5,796 nucleotides of DNA from an uncultured Bacteroidota bacterium (lineage in GTDB: Bacteria > Bacteroidota > Bacteroidia > Chitinophagales > Chitinophagaceae), in assembly GCA_903929655.1 (NCBI GenBank), contig CAIYVS010000671.1, positions 1 through 5,796 of the forward strand, given 5' to 3'. Made by a program: the position numbers and the translations under genes. Below are positions 1 to 5,578 of the stretch, piece after piece. The notes beneath the pieces were generated by a model. It did no database searches. It was not told the origin of the DNA and was given only the letters and a program-made list of their open reading frames with translations. The number at the start of each line of letters is the position of its first letter. Position 1 is the stretch's first letter.

Positions 1-68
1 CGTAGCTCAGTTGGTAGAGCAATACACTTTTAATGTATGGGTCTTGGGTTCGAGTCCCAACGGGATCA
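1..68 (+). tRNA. tRNA-Lys (anticodon UUU), 5' end cut off by window edge
   Basis: The bases fold as a tRNA. The D-arm GCTC/GAGC lies at 5-20. The anticodon stem ATACA/TGTAT (22-26 and 34-38) encloses the loop CTTTTAA, giving anticodon TTT at 29-31. The T-arm TTGGG/CCCAA (44-48 and 56-60) encloses TTCGAGT. The 3' acceptor strand CGGGATC is at 61-67 with discriminator A68. Only the last two bases of the 5' acceptor strand (CG) are present, so five bases lie before the window. CCA is not encoded, as is common in Bacteroidota. The 3' half of such genes is a usual target for tyrosine recombinases, which fits the integrase at 3293-4570. Confidence 0.96.
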
Positions 69-72
69 CTTC

Positions 73-106
73 AAGCCTCTGAAATCAATAGTTTCAGAGG
101 CTTTTT
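73..106 (+). terminator. Intrinsic terminator after tRNA-Lys
   Basis: A perfect 12-bp stem, AAGCCTCTGAAA (73-84) with TTTCAGAGGCTT (92-103), closes a 7-base loop and runs into TTTTT (102-106). It lies 4 bases after the tRNA and is a strong rho-independent terminator for the tRNA transcript. If the tRNA 3' end is the attachment core, this terminator belongs either to the element or to the chromosome, depending on where crossover occurs. Confidence 0.9.
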
Positions 107-112
107 CATTTT

Positions 113-133
113 AGGTGGCAGAAAAGGTGGCAG
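113..133. repeat. Two direct repeats AGGTGGCAG, possible integrase arm sites
   Basis: AGGTGGCAG occurs at 113-121 and again at 125-133, separated by AAA, giving a 12-bp repeat period just downstream of the tRNA terminator. Short direct repeats beside an attachment site are what arm-type binding sites of a tyrosine recombinase or excisionase look like. That role is inference; no further copy of this motif was found near the integrase gene. Confidence 0.5.
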
Positions 134-154
134 TTTTTAATTGTTTCACCTGTC

Positions 155-814
155 TTACTTTCTATTTTTAAGTATTGCTTTTAATTTTTCATTTGATGCT
201 TCTTCTGGGTAACATGAGATAAGTAATTCAACTTGCTTATCGGGTATAGTACTGAAAAGATTGACAATATCTATATCCGGAAGTCCCAGGCTAGCGGTGA
301 ACACATCAGATAAATAATTTGAAATCGTCTCTTGCAACTCAGGGTCATGATAACCATTCTGTTGAATGTCACCCAATAATAATAGTCCCGCCTTTAAAGA
401 GACAATTAAAGCATTCCTTTTATCATCTTTGTGAAGATGTTTTTTCCATTCCACATAACTATCGGGCTTTAACTCTTTAACATCATACTTATCCACCCGT
501 AATTTTCCAAAATAGATTTCGTTGCAATTCAGTGCGGAAAATTGACTTGCAGTAGGGTCAATAATCTCCTTTCCCATCGTTAACCAAAAATGGTATCTAC
601 CTGAAACCTCACCACATGACAAGTCATTCTCTACACCTTTAGTTTTAAGATAAATATGTAGTGGATAGCAAATGTTAAAGCACATACATTTAGTGTCAAT
701 GCTTCCAAGTGTTCCGTGTACGAAATCTCTTACTATCCTTTTTATTTCCTCATCAATATTTTGCAACATATCAACAAAGGTACGAAGCCAGCTATAACTA
801 TCTATCCCTGCCAA
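155..814 (-). CDS. Hypothetical protein with papain/transglutaminase-like Cys-His-Asp pattern
   Basis: The product has 219 residues if it starts at the TTG at 814. There is no in-frame ATG before the upstream stop near 862, and the first ATG is at 769, giving 204 residues. A cysteine cluster (C43, C45, C49) begins a predicted helix ending near G60. It is followed by YHFWL with H75 and by IIDPTASQF with D86. The order Cys, His-x-Trp, Asp-Pro-Thr-x-x-Gln-Phe is seen in transglutaminase-like and papain-fold proteins, so a thiol hydrolase or protease activity is possible but not shown. The C-terminal 100 residues look helical and soluble. No signal peptide or membrane segment is apparent. It is the first gene inside the tRNA junction, transcribed toward the tRNA and divergently from the promoter at 880-911, which is typical of accessory cargo. 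Exact family not recognised. Confidence 0.75.
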   Translation of the reverse strand: MAGIDSYSWLRTFVDMLQNIDEEIKRIVRDFVHGTLGSIDTKCMCFNICYPLHIYLKTKGVENDLSCGEVSGRYHFWLTMGKEIIDPTASQFSALNCNEIYFGKLRVDKYDVKELKPDSYVEWKKHLHKDDKRNALIVSLKAGLLLLGDIQQNGYHDPELQETISNYLSDVFTASLGLPDIDIVNLFSTIPDKQVELLISCYPEEASNEKLKAILKNRK

Positions 815-879
815 CCACTTAAAGACAATTGACGCAGAGTTATCAATACAAAAAATAATTCAAACAAAATGTTAATTTT

Positions 880-911
880 TTTGGTCGTTTAAAAAATTCA
901 AAGTATCTTTG
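880..911 (+). promoter_or_regulatory. Bacteroidota sigma-ABfr-type promoter
   Basis: TTTG at 880-883 (the -33 element) and TATCTTTG at 904-911 (matching the -7 consensus TAnnTTTG exactly) are separated by 20 bp, the spacing known for the primary sigma factor of this phylum. Transcription should start around 916-920 and read rightward through the structured noncoding region into the ParB-like and methyltransferase genes. It is the clearest promoter in the window. Confidence 0.85.
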
Positions 912-915
912 TATA

Positions 916-1260
916 ACAAATCAGGTAAGTAAGTTTTTTCCTGAAAATTTCCCTCAATCGGCAGTAAATCTGCCATAACGTGGCTTCTCTATAAAAGGTT
1001 AGGCTGCGACCAATAAGAATACCAAACGAGTTCGCACGAATTTCTTTTGACTTTCCATGTGTTCACTGGCGGATGACCAGTGCTATACCTGAAATCTTTA
1101 AAAATTCTGCAATCACTCAACCGGCATTTATTGGTCGCAGCCTTTTTGCGTTTGACATTGGCCCAGCCTACTGCAAATAGAAACTGCTATCATCATCCTC
1201 CATGCCGGGTTTGGCTTCTTATTGACGTAAGAGCGTGTGGTACGTTAATTCCCGCCGCGT
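916..1260 (+). ncRNA. Candidate structured RNA or long 5' leader
   Basis: These 345 bases follow a strong promoter and lack convincing coding. Seen structure includes hairpin TCAGG/CCTGA (921-925, 940-944) and hairpin GGCAG/CTGCC (960-964, 970-974). A perfect 16-bp helix joins 1001-1016 to 1128-1143. Inside it is a hairpin CACTGG/CCAGTG (1064-1069, 1077-1082), continued by four pairs 1059-1062/1085-1088. A 9-bp hairpin with one G-U pair lies at 1221-1229/1241-1249. CCGGCAT (1121-1127) can also pair with ATGCCGG (1202-1208), crossing the long helix as a pseudoknot. The long helix is followed by TTTTT (1143-1147), so some transcripts may end there as an RNA of roughly 230 bases. The 3' end is uncertain, and I cannot assign a known RNA family. 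Confidence 0.55.
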
Positions 1261-1281
1261 AACTATTAAAAATTAAAAAAA

Positions 1282-1482
1282 TTGAATACAATAAATTACT
1301 GCCACAGGCATATAGCTACTGCTTTGCCCAAACCAATCAAACATGCATATTCAGATATGGACCGCAATCAACACGATACTCTGGCAAGTGTCAATCAGTG
1401 TAGTAAAATGCTGGAATCCATCTCATGTGAAACTTTAGCCCCCATTCCTGTAACTATAAAACTCCTTAACTATGGTAAATAA
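1282..1482 (+). CDS. Short ParB-like N-terminal fragment protein
   Basis: The product has 66 residues if it starts at the TTG at 1282, which follows an A-rich stretch (AATTAAAAAAA). An in-frame stop at 1267 rules out a longer form, and no good ATG start exists. Residues 15-47 align with residues 16-49 of the next protein with one gap of one residue. About 12 of 35 positions are identical, including a K-P-x-K, D-x-D and K-x-L-E pattern. The match covers only the first part of the ParB-like domain, and the G-x-H-R box of the neighbour is absent. The gene ends 11 bp inside the methyltransferase gene, suggesting translational coupling. It may be a real regulatory or accessory peptide, or the remnant of a duplicated ParB-like gene. 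Confidence 0.5.
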   Translation: MNTINYCHRHIATALPKPIKHAYSDMDRNQHDTLASVNQCSKMLESISCETLAPIPVTIKLLNYGK

Positions 1483-2923
1483 TACCTTATGCACCCGACA
1501 ATATATAGATGCAACGCTAATTAAACCTAGTAAATACCTTAATACTGATATTGATGAAGAATACTACCAGATACTCCGTGAAAACGTCAGGCAGCATAAC
1601 AAAGTCCTTGAACCAGTATATGTAACTAACGGACTGGTGGCTGTAAGTGGAATGCACCGTATTCATCTCTGCAAAGAGTTGAACATACCATTGCCAATAG
1701 AGAACATTGGTGAGGTAAGCCCGGAGCAAGAGGAATTACTTGTGTTATCACACGATCTCAAAAGACCCCTTAAACATTCGGAACGATACCGATTGTATGA
1801 AGCCATTCGCAGGCATCATAACATTACTCCCGGCAAAAGAACTGATTTAGTTGCTAACGGCAAAGAGTATAAAGCCATAGTAGATAAAGTGGTAGGTAAT
1901 GATAAATACATATCCCGCTATAAGTTTATTACGGAAAATGCGGTTGCTGCTTTTAATGGAGATGAAGCAAAGGCGGCAAAGTATCTAAAAGAAATAGACG
2001 CAGAAACCGTATCTGTTTGCGGTGCTGAAAAGTATATCAGGGCACAAGTAAAAAAGATAGTCAATAAGAAAGTGATACCTGAAAAGGTTGAGGTCATTAC
2101 AGACTGGGTAAAACTCTTACATAAGGATAGTCGTTTGTTGACTATTGAAGAAACAGGGTTAGTTGATGCCATTGTAACAAGCCCTCACTATGGGTTTGGC
2201 AGGATAGACTATGATAATGACGAAGAAAACGTTGGCTGTGAAAAGGATGTAGTAAGTTTTACAGATGCCATGAACCCTTTCTTTAAAACCTGCTGGAACA
2301 TATTAAAAGATGATGGCAGCCTATGGGTAGTGATCGGGGATTGCGTCAGGGATGGGCAGTACCAGAATGCCCCTGAACATTTTCTACTTATGATGTTAAG
2401 CATGGGGTGGTTAGTCAACGATAAAATTATATGGAATAAAATAGCCCCACAGCCTACTTCGGAGTTTAACCGTACTATATGCTCATATGAATACATATAT
2501 CACTTTACAAAAAGCAGGGATTTTGTGTATAACCGTAATTGGATTAACGAGATACCGGATGAAACTATTACTACGCTCGGTCATACGGAAACCACTTATC
2601 ATCTGAGGTCATTGGTTGATAAAGTTAAAAATTCCATAATAACTACCAATAAATCATCAACGGCAGCTATTAAGAAAAAATGTGAGGATCATGGCTTCTA
2701 TTGCACACACAATGCGACCTATCCAATAGATATACCCCTGTATTGCATTTTAGCCTCAACAGTCCCAGGTGATACCGTCCTTGACATATGTACTGGTACA
2801 TCGGTAACAGGCGAAGCCGCTGTGCAGGTAGGTCGCAAGTTCATTGGCTGTGACATCAATAATCAGTACATACAGGCATCAAAAGTACGGCTGGAAAAAT
2901 ACATAAATGAACAAACTGATTAG
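1472..2923 (+). CDS. ParB-like domain / N4-cytosine-type DNA methyltransferase fusion
   Basis: A 483-residue protein. Residues about 10-115 form a ParB/sulfiredoxin-like domain with the box VSGMHRIHLCKEL (58-70) and a following helical segment (85-116). Residues about 205-480 form a beta-class methyltransferase. Motif IV is TSPHY (236-240), followed by the typical GSLWVVIGD strand (282-290) and IIWNK (319-323). Motif X lies around YPIDIPLY (417-424), and the SAM-binding motif I is VLDICTGTSVTG (436-447) with IGCDIN (458-463). The order IV then I and the S-P-x-Y form point to N4-cytosine methylation, although N6-adenine cannot be excluded. Histidine replaces the second proline of the usual TSPPY, and motif I departs from DPFxGSGT. 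It starts at ATG 1472, overlapping the short ParB-like gene by 11 bp. No restriction endonuclease is visible, so it may be solitary, guiding modification or protecting the element from host restriction. Confidence 0.92.
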   Translation: MVNNTLCTRQYIDATLIKPSKYLNTDIDEEYYQILRENVRQHNKVLEPVYVTNGLVAVSGMHRIHLCKELNIPLPIENIGEVSPEQEELLVLSHDLKRPLKHSERYRLYEAIRRHHNITPGKRTDLVANGKEYKAIVDKVVGNDKYISRYKFITENAVAAFNGDEAKAAKYLKEIDAETVSVCGAEKYIRAQVKKIVNKKVIPEKVEVITDWVKLLHKDSRLLTIEETGLVDAIVTSPHYGFGRIDYDNDEENVGCEKDVVSFTDAMNPFFKTCWNILKDDGSLWVVIGDCVRDGQYQNAPEHFLLMMLSMGWLVNDKIIWNKIAPQPTSEFNRTICSYEYIYHFTKSRDFVYNRNWINEIPDETITTLGHTETTYHLRSLVDKVKNSIITTNKSSTAAIKKKCEDHGFYCTHNATYPIDIPLYCILASTVPGDTVLDICTGTSVTGEAAVQVGRKFIGCDINNQYIQASKVRLEKYINEQTD

Positions 2924-2932
2924 CATATACGC

Positions 2933-2969
2933 CTTACCAGTAAGGGCTGTGCAAGCCTTTACTGGTAAG
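2933..2969. promoter_or_regulatory. 16-bp inverted repeat built from two near-palindromes
   Basis: A 16-bp stem (2933-2948 with 2954-2969, one G-U pair) closes a 5-base loop, GTGCA. Each arm contains its own palindrome: CTTACCAGTAAG at 2933-2944 and TTTACTGGTAAG at 2958-2969, with centres 25 bp apart. No T-tract follows on either strand, so a classical terminator is unlikely. It lies between the methyltransferase stop and the excisionase-like gene and could be a paired operator for the HTH protein, or an RNA hairpin protecting the methyltransferase mRNA end. Confidence 0.6.
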
Positions 2970-3018
2970 AATAGTAAAGAATTTAAAAAAATATCAAACA
3001 AATACATAACGAAATAAA

Positions 3019-3288
3019 ATGAATAAAACATTAGTAATAACAGAAGAAGACAGGCTTATTGAGATAATAAGACAAGTAATTGTAGGCGTTTTAAAGGATC
3101 TTCCTTATCCTAGCCGGGCACAAAATAATGAAGAAGTGCTAACCAGAAGTGAGGCTGCAGAGCTATTGAACGTTACACCAACCACACTAACAAAGTATGT
3201 GAAGGAAGGCAAACTCAAAGCAGGCGGCACCGAAAGGAAGTACCTATTTATGAAAAATGATTTAATAAAATTTATGTTTAACAGGTAA
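3019..3288 (+). CDS. Excisionase-like helix-turn-helix protein
   Basis: An 89-residue protein. Residues 1-28 form a hydrophobic-acidic helical lead. Residues 41-68 (LTRSEAAELLNVTPTTLTKY then VKEGKLKA) match the MerR/excisionase-type HTH_17 pattern, followed by a wing (K74, Y75) and a last helix DLIKFMFNR. Such proteins bind DNA and in many elements act as recombination directionality factors (Xis) or as small regulators. The stop codon lies 4 bases before the integrase start, so the two are cotranscribed and probably coupled. The double palindrome at 2933-2969 lies about 50 bp upstream and is a plausible binding site. The ATG start follows an A-rich segment. The xis role is inferred from family and position. 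Confidence 0.85.
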   Translation: MNKTLVITEEDRLIEIIRQVIVGVLKDLPYPSRAQNNEEVLTRSEAAELLNVTPTTLTKYVKEGKLKAGGTERKYLFMKNDLIKFMFNR

Positions 3289-3292
3289 TACG

Positions 3293-4570
3293 ATGAAAAT
3301 AAAATTCTATCCACGAAAACCAAACAAAAAAGTAGTTACTGCCATTTATGCGTCCATTTGTTATAATAACAATCGGATAATTGCATTTCCCGGCGAAAGC
3401 GTCCATACTGATGATTGGAACAATAAAAACGGCAAAAATGAACCGAAGTCCAGTGCAAAAAATGCTCCACTAATAGGTAATTTATTTAAAGCCGAAAAAT
3501 TGTACAGGGAAATATATGAGGACCTTCAAATAAAATTAGGCGGAACAGTACCTCCTGAAATTTTTAAAAAGGCAATTGCAGATAAGAAAAAACCACAACA
3601 GGTTAAGGTTGATAAGCCTGTACCAATTGGCATTGCAGATTTTTTCAATAAAACGATTGCTGATACTAAAAGTGGTAAACGCTTGTCAGATACAGGTTTA
3701 AGATTGAAACCTGATAGTATTAAACCATATAATTCTACTCTTGCCAGCTATAAAGCATTTGAGAAAGAGATGCGTAAGGTCTATGATATGAATAGCCTTA
3801 ACCAGAAATTACTGGATGATTATGATAAGTATTTAACGCAGGAGAAAAAGCTGGCGTTGAATACCAAAAGTAAATATCTAAAAACATTTATGCTGATGCT
3901 ACGCTATGGTGTAGAAAAAAAAGTATTGGATAAAAAACTATTAGCTGATATTAAATTATGCCTGCGTGGTGAACGTAGTGATAGTATTTACCTGAACGAT
4001 AGTGAGATTGACGATTTGCTAAAAATCAAAACGTTTAAGTCACCAACACATGAACTAGTGCGTGACTATGCTTTAATCGGCTTTAAGACAGGATTGCGTT
4101 TTAGTGACTTCTCCCGCATTAAGCCGGAACATATCAACAATGGCATGATACAGATTACACAGAAAAAAGTAATGGAACGGGTTACAGTTCCTATACATCC
4201 AATAGTTGCTGATATATTCAAGAAATATCCGAAGGGTTTGCCAAAATGTATTTCAAACCAGCATTTTAATGAGTATTTGAAAGAAATATGTGAGCCGGTT
4301 CCATCATTACAGAAAGTTTTTGAAAAGAAGATAACCAGAGAAAATGAAGTAGTTATTGAAAAATTCAAAAAATGGCAACTCGTCCAAAGTCATACTTGCC
4401 GTAGGAGTTTCGCAACAAATGAATACCGCAGAGGCACACCAGTAATTACGATCATGGCTATAACAGGTCATAAATCGGAAAAAACATTCCTGAATTATAT
4501 TAAAATGGATGGTGCTGAACACGCAGAACTGATGCAGCAAGGCTGGAATAAAATAGAAAACAATAAATAA
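3293..4570 (+). CDS. Tyrosine recombinase (phage-type integrase)
   Basis: A 425-residue protein of full length for Bacteroidota integrases. Residues 1-60 form an arm-binding beta-rich domain, residues about 112-215 a SAM-like core-binding helical domain, and residues about 235-415 the catalytic domain. The catalytic residues are visible: R269 in TGLRFSD, a lysine at 291/292 in TQKKV, H367 and R370 in SHTCRRS, H393 in TGHKS, and nucleophile Y402 in FLNYIK. It would carry out site-specific integration and excision at attP/attB, most likely the tRNA-Lys at 1-68, about 3.2 kb away. It sits in one operon with the HTH gene upstream (4-bp gap) and a hypothetical gene downstream (12-bp gap). It looks intact, with no frameshift or missing key residue. 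Confidence 0.96.
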   Translation: MKIKFYPRKPNKKVVTAIYASICYNNNRIIAFPGESVHTDDWNNKNGKNEPKSSAKNAPLIGNLFKAEKLYREIYEDLQIKLGGTVPPEIFKKAIADKKKPQQVKVDKPVPIGIADFFNKTIADTKSGKRLSDTGLRLKPDSIKPYNSTLASYKAFEKEMRKVYDMNSLNQKLLDDYDKYLTQEKKLALNTKSKYLKTFMLMLRYGVEKKVLDKKLLADIKLCLRGERSDSIYLNDSEIDDLLKIKTFKSPTHELVRDYALIGFKTGLRFSDFSRIKPEHINNGMIQITQKKVMERVTVPIHPIVADIFKKYPKGLPKCISNQHFNEYLKEICEPVPSLQKVFEKKITRENEVVIEKFKKWQLVQSHTCRRSFATNEYRRGTPVITIMAITGHKSEKTFLNYIKMDGAEHAELMQQGWNKIENNK

Positions 4571-4582
4571 TAAAATGAAAAA

Positions 4583-5077
4583 ATGAAAAAACAAACGAAT
4601 ATAAGATTATTGATAAAACCATTTTATGCAGCGCCATTAAAAGATGATGGTATATCAGCAGTGAATCAATTGCGGGACAAAATAGGCGTGGATTTTGGTA
4701 ATACTAAACATCTCGTTACAGGCAGCATATCAGCAGTAGCATTAACCTATTATAATGGAACGGCACTACAATTGTCACCAGATAGAGATAATATCTATCT
4801 ATTTGTTGGCAGTGGCTTAACTATTGAACCCGCATGGCGTATAACCGATATACTGCACGAATTAAATAGAAAAAATACTACGCTGAATATCACGGCAAAT
4901 GAAATTGTTGAAATGATACAATCCGGATGCTTGACGGTAAAATTCAATGTTCGCAGAACTGACCATGGCACGCGCTGGCAAATAGATAAAGTATTATTGA
5001 AACAACAATTAAGGCTTTTACGCCGTCCGGCAAAACATAAACGGCACAGAACACAGACACAGATGGCAATTTTATAA
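4583..5077 (+). CDS. Hypothetical protein with basic C-terminal tail, in integrase operon
   Basis: A 164-residue protein that I do not recognise. The ATG at 4583 lies 12 bases after the integrase stop in an A-rich context. A minimal ATG-AAA-AAA-TGA reading frame at 4575-4586 overlaps this start, so another start cannot be derived from the bases alone. The N-terminal half alternates beta-like segments (GVDFGNTKHLVTGSISAVAL at 35-54, IYLFVGSGL at 71-79), followed by a helix around 84-114 and a strongly basic tail with RRPAKHKRHR at 147-156, which suggests nucleic-acid contact. No membrane segment or signal peptide is seen. Placement behind int and before a terminator suggests a role in integration, excision or element upkeep; this is inference only. 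Confidence 0.75.
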   Translation: MKKQTNIRLLIKPFYAAPLKDDGISAVNQLRDKIGVDFGNTKHLVTGSISAVALTYYNGTALQLSPDRDNIYLFVGSGLTIEPAWRITDILHELNRKNTTLNITANEIVEMIQSGCLTVKFNVRRTDHGTRWQIDKVLLKQQLRLLRRPAKHKRHRTQTQMAIL

Positions 5078-5086
5078 TTAACAACC

Positions 5087-5124
5087 AAGCAACCTTACGA
5101 CTAATGGCGTAGGGTTGCTTTTTT
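5087..5124 (+). terminator. Intrinsic terminator of the xis-int operon
   Basis: A 13-bp stem, AAGCAACCTTACG (5087-5099) with CGTAGGGTTGCTT (5108-5120, one G-U pair), closes an 8-base loop and leads into six T residues (5119-5124). It begins 9 bases after the stop of the 164-residue gene and ends the integration operon. Confidence 0.9.
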
Positions 5125-5224
5125 ATTGTTCATATGGATCCACCATTGAAACACATTCCATTTGCTTCAATTCTATAAATCTGCCTATTTCAAAATTAGG
5201 TGTCTTTAAATTAATATATAATTT

Positions 5225-5446
5225 ATGAAACACTATTTAAACATCTCCTATAATCAATATCATTTAAATGAGCTTAAGGCAAATGAACCTAAAAAGGTTG
5301 ATTATGCAGAAATCAATTGCCAGAAGCAAAAGATGGCTGCATTGAGGAAAAGACTTTGGCAGGAGAAAGATCCAAAGGTAAAAAGCCGACTTGAAAAAGA
5401 AATCAAGATATGTGAGCTTAAGATAATGATAGCCGAGATTGTATAG
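5225..5446 (+). CDS. Small charged helical hypothetical protein
   Basis: A 73-residue protein starting at ATG 5225 after an AT-rich leader (TTAATATATAATTT). From about residue 25 to the end it is rich in Lys, Glu, Leu, Ile and Met with heptad-like spacing (for example MAALRKRLWQEKDPKVKSRL at 37-56, then EKEIKICELKIMIAEI), suggesting a single coiled coil. There is no membrane segment or known motif. It is a monocistronic gene behind a terminator, with no clear -7 box upstream. Its function is unknown; small coiled-coil proteins are common cargo in such elements. Amino acid composition and a credible start context support a real gene, but its short length leaves doubt. Confidence 0.55.
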   Translation: MKHYLNISYNQYHLNELKANEPKKVDYAEINCQKQKMAALRKRLWQEKDPKVKSRLEKEIKICELKIMIAEIV

Positions 5447-5467
5447 CATATACAAGTATTAGAACGC

Positions 5468-5486
5468 CGTGCGCTTAGGGCGCACG
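5468..5486. repeat. GC-rich 7-bp hairpin
   Basis: CGTGCGC (5468-5474) and GCGCACG (5480-5486) flank the loop TTAGG. The hairpin begins 22 bases after the stop of the small coiled-coil gene, in otherwise AT-rich DNA. No T-tract follows, so it is a weak candidate for termination and could be part of a protein or processing site. Confidence 0.6.
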
Positions 5487-5500
5487 CTACACTTAACATT

Positions 5501-5523
5501 GCCGGGACATCTTCGTTCCCGGC
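5501..5523. repeat. GC-rich 7-bp hairpin, possible weak terminator
   Basis: GCCGGGA (5501-5507) pairs with TCCCGGC (5517-5523) around a 9-base loop. It is followed only by TTTATC, so it could be at best a weak terminator for the gene ending at 5446. Confidence 0.5.
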
Positions 5524-5561
5524 TTTATCGTGTGGGTTAATGGCTTTATCGTTGGGCTAAT
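5521..5561. repeat. Near-tandem 21/20-bp repeat, GGCTTTATCG...TAAT
   Basis: GGCTTTATCGT occurs at 5521-5531 and 5542-5552, each followed by a similar TGGGyTAAT, giving two adjacent units of 21 and 20 bp. The first unit overlaps the right arm of the hairpin at 5501-5523. A 21-bp period equals two helical turns, as in stacked protein sites. Confidence 0.55.
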
Positions 5562-5578
5562 AAGAATAACACTTAACA

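Larger units (their letters stand above)
5489..5578. repeat. Direct repeat ACACTTAACA flanking the hairpin cluster
   Basis: ACACTTAACA is found at 5489-5498 and again at 5569-5578, exactly 80 bp apart. The two copies bracket the hairpin at 5501-5523 and the tandem repeat at 5521-5561. Confidence 0.5.

Noticed and set aside
775..782. Minus-strand TACCTTTG (-7 box) for the gene at 155-814
   Set aside because: The -7 match is exact, but no TTTG lies at 19-21 bp upstream and it would start transcription almost at the internal ATG at 769.
1001..1143. Retron-type msr/msd RNA
   Set aside because: A long inverted repeat bounding about 110 bases resembles a1/a2 repeats, but no reverse transcriptase gene is present and the next genes are ParB-like and methyltransferase.
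1080..1262. 60-codon open frame on the plus strand
   Set aside because: It starts with GTG inside the hairpin 1064-1082, has an unusual composition and lies across strong RNA helices. A structured RNA explains the region better.
1918..2496. Minus-strand open frames within the methyltransferase gene
   Set aside because: They lie fully opposite a gene with clear methyltransferase motifs and show no recognisable protein features.
2933..2969. Intrinsic terminator of the methyltransferase gene
   Set aside because: The stem is strong, but no run of T follows on either strand; it was kept as a regulatory inverted repeat.
4066..4594. Minus-strand open frames opposite the integrase
   Set aside because: They are antisense to the conserved catalytic domain; their Phe- and Cys-rich composition is typical of antisense translation.
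5491..5557. Integron attC-like site (ACTTAAC ... GTTGGGC)
   Set aside because: The end cores fit RYYYAAC and GTTRRRY loosely, but they are not complementary over their full length and the inner part does not fold as an attC. No integron integrase is nearby.
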